A DNA stretch of 64,000 bases from Geomonas diazotrophica (GTDB lineage Bacteria > Desulfobacterota > Desulfuromonadia > Geobacterales > Geobacteraceae). This document shows positions 32,919-41,927 of this stretch, one piece after another (the stretch's first letter is position 1; every line of letters starts with the position of its first letter). The notes below the pieces were generated by a model. The model made no database searches and was not told where the DNA came from. It was given only the letters and a program-made list of their open reading frames with translations. The stretch lies in assembly GCF_018919385.1 (NCBI RefSeq), contig NZ_JAHLMF010000001.1, forward strand, positions 1 through 64,000, read 5' to 3'. The position numbers and the translations under genes are program-made.

Positions 32919-35003
32919 ATGACATTGCGGATAACGCGAGACCAGATGAAATACTCCATCGCCGAGCTTCTCGACATCCCCAAGCTGCAAGCGATCCTCG
33001 ACAGTCTCTACGAGGTGTCCGGGATCCCGTCCGCCATCATCGACCTGGAGGGGAAGATCCTGACCGGCTCCGGATGGCAGGACATCTGTACAAGGTACCA
33101 CCGCGTTAACCCCACCACCGAGCGGTTCTGCATCGAAAGCGACCGGAAAATCACCAGCGGCCTGCAGGACCAGCAGCGCCACGTCCAGATCACCTGCCCC
33201 CTGGGGCTCACCGACACAGCCACCCCGCTCATCATCGAGGGGGATCATCTCGCCAACATCTTCACCGGTCAGCTCTTCCTGAAACCTCCCGATCGCGGCC
33301 GCTTCCGCCTTCAGGCCGAGCGGTACGGCTTCGAGGAAGCCTCGTACCTGCTTGCCATGGATCGCGTCCCGGTCATCAGCCAGGAGAGGCTGGACCAGAA
33401 CCTTTTCTTCATCGCCAACCTGACCGAACTCCTCGCGATGCAGGGGCTGACCCAACTGAGGAGTCTCGAGGTCCAGGAGTGCCTGCGCGAGAGCGAGGAG
33501 CGCGTGCAGCAGATCATCGCCAGCGCGCAGGAAGGGATCATCGTCTACGACCGCGGGCTGCGCTTCCAGGTCTGGAACCGTTACATGGAAGAGTTGTCCG
33601 GCTTTAGCGCGGAGCAGGTCATCGGCAGGCTTCCCGAAGAGGTCTTTCCGATGCTGGAGCGGGCGGGGGTGGTCCAGAGGCTGCGGCGGGTCCTCTCCGG
33701 CGACGGCGTCGAATCCGACGAGGTGGAATTGAAGTTCCCCGATTCGGGCCGTACGGTTTGGCATTCGGACACACTGGCCCCCCTCAGAAACGCCGCAGGC
33801 GAAATCGTCGGCGTCATCGCCACCGTGCGTGACATAACCGAACGCAAACAGACCGAGGAACAGCTGCGGCAGGCACTGAAAATGGAATCGGTGGGGAGGC
33901 TGGCGGGAGGGGTGGCCCACGACTTCAACAACATGCTCACCGTGATCATGGGACAGGCACAACTGGCACAGATGAAGATCACCCCGGGGCATGAGCTGTG
34001 GCAGCCGCTGGAGCAGATCGCCACCGCGGCGCAGCGCTCCAGCCAGATCACCCGCCAGTTGCTCGCCTTCTCCCGCAAGGAGATCATCGACCCGCGGCCG
34101 ATCGACCTGAACCAGCTCGTCGCCGTGACGCAGAAGACGCTACTGAGGCTCATCGAGGAGAGCATCATACTGAACTTCCGCCCGGGGGCCGACCTTTGGA
34201 GCGTCAAGATGGATCCGTCCCAGGTCGACCAGATCCTGGTGAACCTCGCCGTCAACGCCCGCGACGCCATGCCCGACGGGGGCGTCCTCTCCATCCACAC
34301 GGACAACGTGCACCTGAGCCAGAAAAGCTGCCAGTACCTGCGCGACTCGGTCCCTGGCGATTACGTGCAGCTGGTCGTGAGCGACACGGGGGTAGGGATG
34401 GGAGAAGAGGTGCTGGAGCACGTCTTCGAACCGTTCTACACGACCAAGGGGATAGGCAAGGGGACCGGGCTGGGGCTCGCCACCGTGTACGGCATCGTCC
34501 GGCAAAACGGCGGCTTCATCAACGTCTATTCGGAGGCGGGGCACGGCACCTCCTTCAAGATCTACCTCCCCCGCAGCAGCGGCGCCGCCCCGGCGGAAGC
34601 CCCGAAGAGGTGCACCGATGTCCGGATCGGCACAGGAACCGTGCTGCTCGTCGAGGACAACGACATGGTGCGCACGGTTACCCGGTCCTACCTGGAGGAG
34701 CTGGGATATCACGTCATAGTTGCCGACACCCCCCAGGCGGGGATCGACATCTGCACCGGGAGGGAGAACAGGATCGACCTGGTGCTGACCGACGTCATCA
34801 TGCCCGGGATGAGCGGCAACGACATGGTCCAAGAGATCAAGGCGTCCTTTCCCGAGGTGAAGGTGCTGTTCATGTCCGGCTACACGGCCGACCTCGTGGC
34901 AAGGAGCGGCGTGGTCGAAGAGGGGATGCACTTCATCCAGAAACCGTTCGACATCAGCACCCTTTCCGTCAAGATCGAGGACACCTTCCTCTCCGACGAC
35001 TGA
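32919..35003 (+). CDS. PocR - PAS - histidine kinase - REC hybrid protein
   Basis: A 694-residue protein; ATG 32919 lacks a clear ribosome-binding site and ATG 32946 (MKYSIAELLDI) is a good alternative. The PocR ligand-binding domain covers ~10-185: IPKLQAILDSLYEVSGIPSAIID, FCIESD, then ITCPLGLTDTATPLIIEGDHLANIFTGQLFLKPPD. Its Cys residues are placed as in PocR sensors of small hydrocarbons. PAS ~190-315, then the kinase core RLAGGVAHDFNNMLTVIMGQAQL (~330), with NLAVNARDAMPDGG and GTGLGLATVYG. The receiver ~570-690 has VLLVEDND and LVLTDVIMPGMSG. Soluble. Probably senses a small metabolite; the output partner is not in sight. Confidence 0.92.
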   Translation: MTLRITRDQMKYSIAELLDIPKLQAILDSLYEVSGIPSAIIDLEGKILTGSGWQDICTRYHRVNPTTERFCIESDRKITSGLQDQQRHVQITCPLGLTDTATPLIIEGDHLANIFTGQLFLKPPDRGRFRLQAERYGFEEASYLLAMDRVPVISQERLDQNLFFIANLTELLAMQGLTQLRSLEVQECLRESEERVQQIIASAQEGIIVYDRGLRFQVWNRYMEELSGFSAEQVIGRLPEEVFPMLERAGVVQRLRRVLSGDGVESDEVELKFPDSGRTVWHSDTLAPLRNAAGEIVGVIATVRDITERKQTEEQLRQALKMESVGRLAGGVAHDFNNMLTVIMGQAQLAQMKITPGHELWQPLEQIATAAQRSSQITRQLLAFSRKEIIDPRPIDLNQLVAVTQKTLLRLIEESIILNFRPGADLWSVKMDPSQVDQILVNLAVNARDAMPDGGVLSIHTDNVHLSQKSCQYLRDSVPGDYVQLVVSDTGVGMGEEVLEHVFEPFYTTKGIGKGTGLGLATVYGIVRQNGGFINVYSEAGHGTSFKIYLPRSSGAAPAEAPKRCTDVRIGTGTVLLVEDNDMVRTVTRSYLEELGYHVIVADTPQAGIDICTGRENRIDLVLTDVIMPGMSGNDMVQEIKASFPEVKVLFMSGYTADLVARSGVVEEGMHFIQKPFDISTLSVKIEDTFLSDD

Positions 35004-35027
35004 CCCTGCTTCGCCTGAGGCTTTCCC

Positions 35028-35065
35028 AACCGGCAGGGCGCAGTTTGAACCGGCCGGTTTTTTTT
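35028..35065 (+). terminator. Rho-independent terminator
   Basis: AACCGGC (35028-35034) pairs with GCCGGTT (35053-35059), followed by a run of T. It ends the kinase gene and sits directly before the marR promoter. Confidence 0.8.
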
Positions 35066-35066
35066 C

Positions 35067-35092
35067 TTGACTTTAGTTTGCCGTCAAACTAA
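35067..35092 (+). promoter_or_regulatory. marR operator/promoter with perfect 20-bp palindrome
   Basis: TTAGTTTG-CCGT-CAAACTAA (35073-35092) is a perfect inverted repeat with 8-bp arms, 11 bases before the marR start. A -35-like TTGACT overlaps its left side at 35067-35072. This is the size and position expected of a MarR dimer site, so autorepression is likely. Confidence 0.75.
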
Positions 35093-35103
35093 GTTCCCGT
35101 CTC

Positions 35104-35529
35104 ATGGAAACCAGGAACATCGCCGCCATCATCAGCGACACCCGCGCCGGGATCAACCGGTACCTGCTCCAGGAGCTCAAGCGCCTGGGGATCGAGGGAC
35201 TCGCCCCTTCGCACGGAGCCATCCTGTACCACCTCTTCAACAACGAGCAGGTCACCATGAAGGACCTGGCCAAGGCGGTGCGCCGGGACAAGTCGACGGT
35301 GACCGCCCTGGTGGGGAAACTGGTCGCCAACGGCTACGTGGACAAGGTGAGCAGCACCCTGGACCAAAGGACCGTGTACGTCAGGCTGTCGCAGCGGGGA
35401 CAGGCGCTGCAGCCCGTCTTCGAGGAGGTGTCGCGCAACCTGATCGACCAGATGTGGCGCGGCGTCGACGAGGCGGAGCAACGGGAGCTGGTCCGCCTGT
35501 TGAAGAAGATCCGCGCCAACCTTCCCTGA
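35104..35529 (+). CDS. MarR-family transcriptional regulator
   Basis: A 141-residue winged-helix repressor. Helices HGAILYHLFNNEQVTMKDLAKAVRRDKSTVTALVGKLVANGYV form the recognition region, followed by the wing with the conserved D-x-R (STLDQRTVYVRLS). The N- and C-terminal helices would form the dimer interface. The 20-bp palindrome in its own promoter is the probable operator. The next gene (GH13) is 226 bases away and may have its own promoter, so a regulatory link is uncertain. Confidence 0.92.
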   Translation: METRNIAAIISDTRAGINRYLLQELKRLGIEGLAPSHGAILYHLFNNEQVTMKDLAKAVRRDKSTVTALVGKLVANGYVDKVSSTLDQRTVYVRLSQRGQALQPVFEEVSRNLIDQMWRGVDEAEQRELVRLLKKIRANLP

Positions 35530-35584
35530 CCCCCTCCCCCCGCCCGCTCCCGTAAGCGGGCCATCTGCACCTCCCGACGGAGAA

Positions 35585-35604
35585 GGGCGAATGATTATTC
35601 GCCC
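35585..35604. repeat. Dispersed palindrome GGGCGAAT-GATT-ATTCGCCC (family A)
   Basis: Perfect 8-bp arms around four bases, followed by CCTACA. The same palindrome family occurs twice at 60.8-60.9 kb. The intergenic stretch 35530-35755 holds nothing else except the ribosome-binding site of the next gene. Confidence 0.8.
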
Positions 35605-35755
35605 CTACAAGATGTCCGCTCCCCTCCTTTGACGGGAGGGTAATCCATCGTCCGCCCCACCTGTTGCCAACCGGCCAAACTCCGCTACTGTTCTAACTTG
35701 TTTGCCCAAAAGACAACTCTGCCGGTGGCGCGGCCGCCGGCTAGGGAGGTGCGCG

Positions 35756-37927
35756 ATGGCATACAGTCCCTGGATCGGCAACCTCAAGGTGAACGGGCGC
35801 TGGGGGAACTACGGCACGGTAAAGCTCCTGCTGGACGAGACGATGAGCGGCGCGAACCCGGGCCGGCTCCAGGTAACGGTGGAGATCGCGGCCCAGGATA
35901 TTCCACCGGAAGGGTTCGAGGTGGAGCTCTTCAGCAACCTGAACCGCCGCGACTTCGTCAAGACCCACGAGCCGCTCGCGGACTCCGGAGGCCCCACGTC
36001 GTACTGGATGCCCTACCGGATGTCGTACCAGGGGAGATCCTTCGACAACCTGGTCTTCACCCTGGAACTGCCGGTCGTGAAGTGCGGCGCCTACCGTATC
36101 ACCGCCCGCTACCGCGGCGCGGGCTCCGACACCTGGTGGTGGCACAACGATTTCGCCCCCTGGCCGGGGCAACAGTTGCAGCGCGACTGCGCCGTGGTCG
36201 TCTCTCCCCAGAAGGCCGCCCAAGCCCGCCTTTACGAGGCCAACGCCCTCACCGTCGAGGCGCTGGCCGGCGGCTCGTACGAGAACCGCAGCACCCTGGA
36301 CGACTTCCTCTCCACCCACGACTTCGACGGCTTCAACCCCTTCCAGCTCACCTACATCACCAAGGACCTCGGCTTCAACACGCTCTGGCTCATGCCGGTC
36401 TTCCCCAACACGCAGTGGCGCTGGGACCGCCAGAAGTGGGATTGGGCGTCCAACGACAGCCCGGGGAGCCCCTACTCGTCGCGGGACTACTGGAGCATCA
36501 ACCGGTGGCTCGCCGACAACGCCGCGCCGGCCCGTGCCCTCGAGCTGTTCCAGATCCTGTTCCGGGAGGCAAGCGACGTCGACCTGGACGTCTTCATAGA
36601 CCTGGCCTTCAACCACGCCGGCCGCGACGTCATCTACGGGGAAGGGGGCGTCGACCTCGGCTTTTGCACCATGCAGCAGGAGGAAGAGTGGATCCGCCAG
36701 CACCGCCCTTCCTGGTGCACCCGCGGCACGGCCTTCGTCGACGGGCACAGCGTCCCCTACTATCGCGAGGCTGCCCGCTCCGACTTCGAGTGCGCGGTCT
36801 GGGCACCTGCCGATCGCCTCAACGAGCACATCTGGGACGACGCCAACGTGGACTGGTTCTTCGGGGACTACTCCGCCCTGGGTCCCAAACCAGGCCGCGC
36901 CACCGACTACTGGGGCAACCCGGTGACGCACTGGGACCCGAAGGGGAACGCCGAGGACGAGCGGGACATCCTCTACAGCGACCTCGCCTCGGACAACGAG
37001 ACGGAAAGGCTCTGGCAGTACTTCGGCTACATCCTCCCCTACTGGATCGAGAAGACGGGCGGGAAGCTGGCCGGGATCCGCGCAGACTTCGCCCAGGGCC
37101 TTCCCAACCACCTCTGGGAGTACATCGTGAACCGCACCAGGAAAGCGCGCTGGGACTTCATCTTCCTGGCCGAGGTGCTCGACCCGGACGTGATCCAGTA
37201 CCGGCTGAACCGCGTCTTCGACGTCCTGACCACCAAGGACCACCACCTGTACCGGATGAACGCGGTGCGGATGACCGACCTCTTCCACTCGCTGGAGGCG
37301 GAAAGCGCCCTTTTCGGCGGGGAGGCGCTGGTGATGCACAACGGCTCCAGCCACGACGAGGTCGGCAACGACGACAAGTGGGCCATGATGGCGCGCTACG
37401 CCGTGACCGCCTCCAGCTACGGTCTCCCCATGGTCTTCATGGGGCAGCCGCTGGGACTGCCGGACAAGCTCCCCTTTAGGGACAGCTGGGCGAACATGTA
37501 CAAGGCATGGACCGAAGATATCCCGGATCGGGAGGCCGTGGGTAGGATGTACCTGAAGATCAACCAGGCGCGCGACGCGGCGCCGGAACTGCGGGAGCCG
37601 AACCGCTACTTCCTGAGCCTGGTCGAAGGCGGGTTCCACGAGGAGATCTATTCGGTGGCGCGCTGGCGCGGGGAGGATGGAGAACGGGACGCGGTGACGC
37701 TGGTCTTCGTCAACCTGGACATCTCTCACGGCAACGCGGGCACCTTCCGGTTGCCGGGGAACATCAGGCTTTCCGGGCAATACCAGGCGAGGAACCTGGT
37801 GGCGGACGACCCGAACCGTCGGCTGTGGCCGGCGGCGCGCAGTGCCCAGGAGATCCATGAAAACGGCATCTACGTCGTCTTCACCCTCCCCAACGAGGTG
37901 CAGTACCTGAAGCTGGAGCCGGTCTGA
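35756..37927 (+). CDS. GH13 (alpha-amylase superfamily) glycoside hydrolase or transferase
   Basis: A 723-residue protein from ATG 35756 (GGGAGG upstream). The N-terminal ~150 residues look like a beta-sandwich. The TIM barrel follows: ITKDLGFNTLWLMPVFPNTQW, DVFIDLAFNHAGRD (region I, D-x-x-x-N-H), GIRADFAQG (region II, Asp444 nucleophile), IFLAEVLD (region III, Glu473 acid/base) and SSHDEVGND (region IV, Asp534). A C-terminal beta domain ends the protein. No signal peptide, so a cytoplasmic role in glycogen, maltodextrin or trehalose metabolism is likely, but the subfamily cannot be fixed. It is not within a recognisable glycogen operon here. Confidence 0.85.
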   Translation: MAYSPWIGNLKVNGRWGNYGTVKLLLDETMSGANPGRLQVTVEIAAQDIPPEGFEVELFSNLNRRDFVKTHEPLADSGGPTSYWMPYRMSYQGRSFDNLVFTLELPVVKCGAYRITARYRGAGSDTWWWHNDFAPWPGQQLQRDCAVVVSPQKAAQARLYEANALTVEALAGGSYENRSTLDDFLSTHDFDGFNPFQLTYITKDLGFNTLWLMPVFPNTQWRWDRQKWDWASNDSPGSPYSSRDYWSINRWLADNAAPARALELFQILFREASDVDLDVFIDLAFNHAGRDVIYGEGGVDLGFCTMQQEEEWIRQHRPSWCTRGTAFVDGHSVPYYREAARSDFECAVWAPADRLNEHIWDDANVDWFFGDYSALGPKPGRATDYWGNPVTHWDPKGNAEDERDILYSDLASDNETERLWQYFGYILPYWIEKTGGKLAGIRADFAQGLPNHLWEYIVNRTRKARWDFIFLAEVLDPDVIQYRLNRVFDVLTTKDHHLYRMNAVRMTDLFHSLEAESALFGGEALVMHNGSSHDEVGNDDKWAMMARYAVTASSYGLPMVFMGQPLGLPDKLPFRDSWANMYKAWTEDIPDREAVGRMYLKINQARDAAPELREPNRYFLSLVEGGFHEEIYSVARWRGEDGERDAVTLVFVNLDISHGNAGTFRLPGNIRLSGQYQARNLVADDPNRRLWPAARSAQEIHENGIYVVFTLPNEVQYLKLEPV

Positions 37928-37936
37928 TCATCTGGT

Positions 37937-38647
37937 TCAGGCCGCCCTTCCCAGCACGAAGTCGGCGATGGTGTGGGCGATCCGGTCGGAGGAGCAGCGG
38001 TCGTTGTTGAAGAGCATGTCGTAGAGGGCGGGATCACGGCCGTCCTGGTTCAGGAAGTCCTTGGTGAAGCGGTCGCGCACCTTTTGCTGCCGGTGCATGA
38101 GCTTCTCGGCCTCTTCCTCCTCGATGCTTAGGCGGCGGGCCAGCGTCGCGATCTTGAACGGCTCGGAGCCGAAGATCCTGAAGTGGTAGGAATGCTCCAG
38201 GTGCCTGGCCACGATGGCGCCGCCAAGGTCCAGGATCAGGACGTTTCCCTGCTCGGCGAGCGCCACCACGTGCTGGGAGAGGGGGAGAAAGTAGTCGTAG
38301 TTGCTTTTCCAGCGTGAGGAGAAGGTGGCCAGGATCTCGGAAAGGAGCCGGTTGTTTTCGCCCAGCGTCTGCAGGATCTCCTGGGACAGGTTGTGGCGCT
38401 TGGCGACCTCCTCGACGATGGCCCGGTCGATCATGACCCATTCCTCGCCGGTCCTCTGCATGAGGATGTCGCGCAAAAGTTCGGCGGTCGGGTAACCGGT
38501 ACAGCCGTACTCCCGGGAGATGGTGATGCAGGGGCGGGCTTTGGGCTTGGCGTGCCTGGACGCCGCCTTCTCCTTCTGCCTGCGGTTGTACTCCTCCAGG
38601 CTCCCGATCCTCAGGTCCACCGACGGTATGAACAGGTTGTCTGGCAT
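37937..38647 (-). CDS. Cytidylate kinase-like family protein
   Basis: A 236-residue protein with a P-loop-like start of the cytidylate-kinase-like family: ITISREYGCTGYPTAELLRDIL (~42), then WVMIDRAIVEEVAKRH and VLILDLGGAIVARHLEH. The G-x-x-G-x-G-K loop of true Cmk is replaced by GCTGYPT, which is normal for this family but means nucleotide kinase activity is unproven. It is the last gene in a minus-strand run with a PilZ protein and a single-domain response regulator, a regulatory rather than metabolic setting. Confidence 0.8.
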   Translation of the reverse strand: MPDNLFIPSVDLRIGSLEEYNRRQKEKAASRHAKPKARPCITISREYGCTGYPTAELLRDILMQRTGEEWVMIDRAIVEEVAKRHNLSQEILQTLGENNRLLSEILATFSSRWKSNYDYFLPLSQHVVALAEQGNVLILDLGGAIVARHLEHSYHFRIFGSEPFKIATLARRLSIEEEEAEKLMHRQQKVRDRFTKDFLNQDGRDPALYDMLFNNDRCSSDRIAHTIADFVLGRAA

Positions 38648-38674
38648 GCTTTCTCCTTCGGGGGCGGCTTCACG

Positions 38675-39394
38675 CTAGCCGCTCATCTCCTTGAGTTCCC
38701 GGATCAGGTCGACTTGGCGCTGAAAGATGAACCTGGAGAGCACTCCCTCGGCCTGGCTGTCCGAGCTGATGGAAAACCGGCAGAGTTCGCCCGCGTCACA
38801 GCCTGCCACGTCCACCACGGTCGCCGGCACTTCCAGCGGTGCCACCGTGTTGTGCAGCAGGTTCGGCATCATCACCTTGAGCAGCACCTCGTCACCCTTC
38901 GCCAGTTGGGTCGGCTGGAGAGTCAGCGCCGAGAAGCCCCCGAGCGACACGTCCAGCGCCTGCGCTGCCACCTTGCGCCCCGAGACGGTGATCTCCGCCT
39001 CGCAGGGGGGATCGAGCTCGAGCCGCAGCGAGGCGCGCTGCTCCACCATCAGGTCCACGTAGCTGAAGTTGTGCAGTGACGCTATCATGCGCCGCACGTC
39101 CGCGTCCTTGACGTCGGCCAGCAAGGTGTGACTGAAGGTGCCGCACTTGATGCAGGTCCGCCCGGAGAGCCCCAGGGCCACCGCCTGCTGCGGGTGCACG
39201 TCCAGCTCCAGGACCTGCCCGCTCACTTCCACCAGGGTGGCCGGGTAGCTGATCGGCAGCCCCTTGTAGTAGTTCACCAGTTTCACCCTGGTCCCCGAGC
39301 CGCTCTTGATGATCGCCCTGAAGTTTGCGAGTATCTCCGCGGAGTCCTGCTCGAGGGAGGTTTGCACCGTGGGGCGGTAGAAATTAGGTTCCAT
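38675..39394 (-). CDS. PilZ-domain protein (possible c-di-GMP receptor)
   Basis: A 239-residue protein. The N-terminal ~100 residues resemble the YcgR-type barrel that precedes PilZ domains (TLVEVSGQVLELDVHPQQAVAL). A short stretch with CIKC follows. The PilZ domain spans ~125-225 with RASLRLEL and DVSLGGFSAL (the D-x-S-x-x-G motif). The RxxxR motif reduces to Q-R-A-S-L-R, so c-di-GMP binding is plausible but not assured. Lies 19 bases after the response regulator gene on the same strand. Confidence 0.8.
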   Translation of the reverse strand: MEPNFYRPTVQTSLEQDSAEILANFRAIIKSGSGTRVKLVNYYKGLPISYPATLVEVSGQVLELDVHPQQAVALGLSGRTCIKCGTFSHTLLADVKDADVRRMIASLHNFSYVDLMVEQRASLRLELDPPCEAEITVSGRKVAAQALDVSLGGFSALTLQPTQLAKGDEVLLKVMMPNLLHNTVAPLEVPATVVDVAGCDAGELCRFSISSDSQAEGVLSRFIFQRQVDLIRELKEMSG

Positions 39395-39413
39395 GGTCGA
39401 TCCCTTCCCGGCT

Positions 39414-39806
39414 TCAGAGCAGGCCGTGACGCTGCAGCATGGCCATCAGGTCGGAACGGGAAACAGGCTTCACCAGGTAGTCGGAACAGTCGCCGTCCCA
39501 CATCGCCTCTTCCATGTTGGCTGGGGAGTTCAGGGCCGTGGTCATGATGATCACGCTCTTTGGTCCGACACCCCCATCTGCCTTTTCCGCCTGGCGCATC
39601 AGCTTGAGGGCCTGCTGCCCATCCATCTCCGGCATGACGATGTCGAGCAGTACCAGGTCGAAGGGGTGCCCCTGCTGCAGGGCCGAGGTGAAGCGATCCA
39701 CCCCTTCCCGGCCGTTGCCGGCGGTCTCGATCTCCGCCACCCCCTGCAGAAACATGATGAGCCCCTCGCGCAGGAACTCGTTGTCCTCAATGATCAAGCA
39801 CTTCAT
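39414..39806 (-). CDS. Single-domain response regulator (CheY-like)
   Basis: A 130-residue receiver domain from ATG 39806, where GGGGGAGAGGC precedes the start; a longer Arg-rich extension is unlikely to be translated. It contains CLIIEDNEFLREGL (acidic pair), LVLLDIVMPEMDGQQAL (phosphoacceptor) and YLVKPVSRSDL (Lys). No output domain. It heads an operon with a PilZ protein and a cytidylate-kinase-like protein. The cognate kinase is not adjacent. Confidence 0.9.
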   Translation of the reverse strand: MKCLIIEDNEFLREGLIMFLQGVAEIETAGNGREGVDRFTSALQQGHPFDLVLLDIVMPEMDGQQALKLMRQAEKADGGVGPKSVIIMTTALNSPANMEEAMWDGDCSDYLVKPVSRSDLMAMLQRHGLL

Positions 39807-39926
39807 GCCTCTCCCCCGCCGCCTCCGGCGCCCGATGCCGGTGCAGCTTCGACTCGTAATCACCGCTGGTTCTGACAACCTTATCGGCGCTTGTTAATTA
39901 ATCTTGAAGGGGAACACGCCGTTTTT

Positions 39927-40862
39927 TCATGTGAGTTTTCCCTCCCCCTCCCCGGCTGCCTCCTCGAGTGCCCGGCGCACCGCCTCCTCGAACCCGGTAA
40001 GGGGGATGGGAAGGATCTTCCTGATCTCCTGGTCGTGGCAGATGACCTCGTTTCCCAGCCCCTCGATGAGCGGCATGGAAATGGACGGCTTTACCGGCGT
40101 GATAAGCCAGACCCAGTAAGACGAGAGCTTCGGGGTCAGGAAAGGAACGGGGATGATCTTGATGAACTTCTTTTCCACCTCCGCGAAGCGCTCCATCATG
40201 TCCCGGTAGGAGAGTAGTTCCGGACCGCCGATATCGTAGGTGCGCCCGGCCGTGCGCGTGTCCTTCAGGCACCCCACCAGGTAGGCGATCACGTCCTGAA
40301 CCGCGATGAACTGGCACCTGGTCGAGACCCAGCGAGGCGTGATCATGACCGGAAGCCTCTCCACGAGGTAACGGATCATCTCGAAGGAGGCGCCCCCCGC
40401 GCCGATGATGACGGCGGCCCTCAGGTAGGTGGTCTTGAAAGCACCGCTCTGCAGGATCCTGGCCACCTCCAGGCGGCTCGCCAGGTGCTCGGAGAGCTGG
40501 TCCCCCTCCTCCCCCAGCCCCCCCAGGTAGATGACACGCTTCACCCCCTGCATCTCCGCCGCCGCCACGAAGTTCTCCGCCGCCTGGCGGTCGCGCTGCT
40601 CGAATCCCGCGCGCTCGCCGGCCATGGCGTGCACCAGGTAGTACGCAGTCTCGATCCCCCGCAGCGGTGCGAGCAGCGAGTTGCGCTGCAAGAGGTCCCC
40701 CTGCGCCACCTCCACCTGCGGCGGGAAGACGACGTCCGACCGGCGCACCAGGCACCGGACCGGGATCCCCTCCGCCGCCAGGGCGTCCACCAGCCTCCTC
40801 CCGATAAAACCGGTGGCTCCGGTGACAAGTACCTTGGCCTTTACTTCCTCATTTCCACTCAC
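39927..40862 (-). CDS. NAD(P)-binding atypical SDR / NmrA-NDUFA9-like epimerase-fold protein
   Basis: A 311-residue Rossmann protein from GTG 40862 with GGAG upstream. The nucleotide motif is VLVTGATGFIGRRLVDAL. Later VIYLGGLGEEG, YLRAAVIIGAGGASFEM and YDIGGPELLSYRDMMERFAEV are typical of the YbjT/NDUFA9-like atypical SDRs, which often lack the classical Y-x-x-x-K catalytic pair, as here. The family is linked to ubiquinone or membrane-associated redox functions in some bacteria. It stands alone, divergent from the thiamine-binding gene. Confidence 0.85.
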   Translation of the reverse strand: MSGNEEVKAKVLVTGATGFIGRRLVDALAAEGIPVRCLVRRSDVVFPPQVEVAQGDLLQRNSLLAPLRGIETAYYLVHAMAGERAGFEQRDRQAAENFVAAAEMQGVKRVIYLGGLGEEGDQLSEHLASRLEVARILQSGAFKTTYLRAAVIIGAGGASFEMIRYLVERLPVMITPRWVSTRCQFIAVQDVIAYLVGCLKDTRTAGRTYDIGGPELLSYRDMMERFAEVEKKFIKIIPVPFLTPKLSSYWVWLITPVKPSISMPLIEGLGNEVICHDQEIRKILPIPLTGFEEAVRRALEEAAGEGEGKLT

Positions 40863-41091
40863 AGTTTCTCCGCTGTTACAGTGCCATGATGCCTGCGAAT
40901 TGCTTCAGTTTATGTCCTGGACACTCAAAGTCAACACCAGCCGGCACTGTGTAGCGGCGTGTGCGTTGAGCCAGACATCGGTTCGAGTTGAGTTTGCAGC
41001 TTTAAAACCGGCTCACCATCTATTATCATTGGTACTCGGATCCGGCTCAGCCGCGGGTCCTCAATGAACTGTCACTCAAGGAGAGAACGTG

Positions 41092-41388
41092 ATGAAAGTT
41101 ATGGTTGATCTGTGCATAGTGCCGCTGGGTGTCGGCGTCTCCCTTTCCAGCTACATCGCTGCCTGCGAAAAGGTGCTGAACGAGGCCGGTCTGAAGATCG
41201 CACTGCATTCCTACGGAACCAACATCGAAGGGGAGTGGGACGAAGTGTTCGCCGCCATCAAGCGCTGTCACGAGACCGTTCACGCCATGGGCGCCCCGCG
41301 CATCACCACCACGGTGAAGCTCGGCACCCGCACCGACCGGGAACAGACCATGGAGGACAAGATCAGGAGCGTGAAGGAGAAGATGTAA
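41092..41388 (+). CDS. Thiamine-binding protein of the MTH1187/YqgV family
   Basis: A 98-residue ferredoxin-like-fold protein; the ATG at 41092 has AAGGAG eight bases upstream (GTG 41089 is one codon earlier). Family hallmarks are VDLCIVPLGVGVSLSSYIAAC, ALHSYGTNIEGEWDEVFAAIKRCHE and PRITTTVKLGTRTDR. Proteins of this family bind thiamine or related pyrimidines. Monocistronic, followed by a bidirectional terminator. Confidence 0.88.
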   Translation: MKVMVDLCIVPLGVGVSLSSYIAACEKVLNEAGLKIALHSYGTNIEGEWDEVFAAIKRCHETVHAMGAPRITTTVKLGTRTDREQTMEDKIRSVKEKM

Positions 41389-41402
41389 ATAAAGAAAAAG
41401 GA

Positions 41403-41424
41403 AAAGGCCCTGCGAAGGGCCTTT
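41403..41424. terminator. Bidirectional terminator hairpin
   Basis: AAAGGCCC-TGCGAA-GGGCCTTT (41403-41424), between convergent genes. On the minus strand it is followed by a T-rich tract, so it works best for the FKBP gene. Confidence 0.75.
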
Positions 41425-41452
41425 CTCGTGGCGGTAACGGTGGCTTGGCCGG

Positions 41453-41845
41453 TCACGCGGCCTCAACCGACAGCATTTCGATCTCGAAGAAGACGTCCTG
41501 GTCCGCGGGGAGCGGTTCGCGGTAGTCGCGCCTCCCCATGGAAAGGGAGACGTCCCCCCCGGCCCCGGGGCCGAAGTCGTAGGCGACTCCGGGGGCCCGG
41601 TTCGTCGAGAAGGCGAAGTGGGACCCAAGCGGAAAGGGGAAGAGGTCGGCCTCGCCGGCAGGCACGCGTATCACGCGATGGTCTCCCCGGGCCATGCCCA
41701 TAAGCCCCTGCTCCAGGGCGGGAGGAACACGCCCCGCTCCGACGACGAACTCGAGGGTGTTGTGCTCGCCCACGAGGTAGACCCTGCCGTCATCGAGCCT
41801 GCACTTGTACCTGATGTTGATCCTTTTGCCGGGTTCGGTTTCCAT
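41453..41845 (-). CDS. FKBP-type peptidyl-prolyl isomerase
   Basis: A 130-residue protein from ATG 41845; a longer open frame to 42193 only reads antisense through the ROK gene. The FKBP fold is visible: INIRYKCRLDDGRVYLVGEHNTLEFVVGAGRVPPALEQGLMGMARGDHRVI, with the V-P-x-x-L-E-Q-x-L-x-G-M motif. The C-terminal half is less typical, with a Gly-rich insert. Resembles short SlpA/FkpB-like isomerases and is probably cytoplasmic, as no signal peptide is seen. Confidence 0.75.
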   Translation of the reverse strand: METEPGKRINIRYKCRLDDGRVYLVGEHNTLEFVVGAGRVPPALEQGLMGMARGDHRVIRVPAGEADLFPFPLGSHFAFSTNRAPGVAYDFGPGAGGDVSLSMGRRDYREPLPADQDVFFEIEMLSVEAA

Positions 41846-41927
41846 GCGGCACCGCCTTTTTGGGGAATGGGCCTGAAACCAAACTATAGTAGCAAAGACA
41901 TTAATTATTTCAAACGTAGCATAGTGC

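Noticed and set aside
35741-37858. 705-codon minus-strand frame opposite the GH13 gene
   Set aside because: Antisense shadow; the GH13 catalytic motifs on the plus strand are complete.
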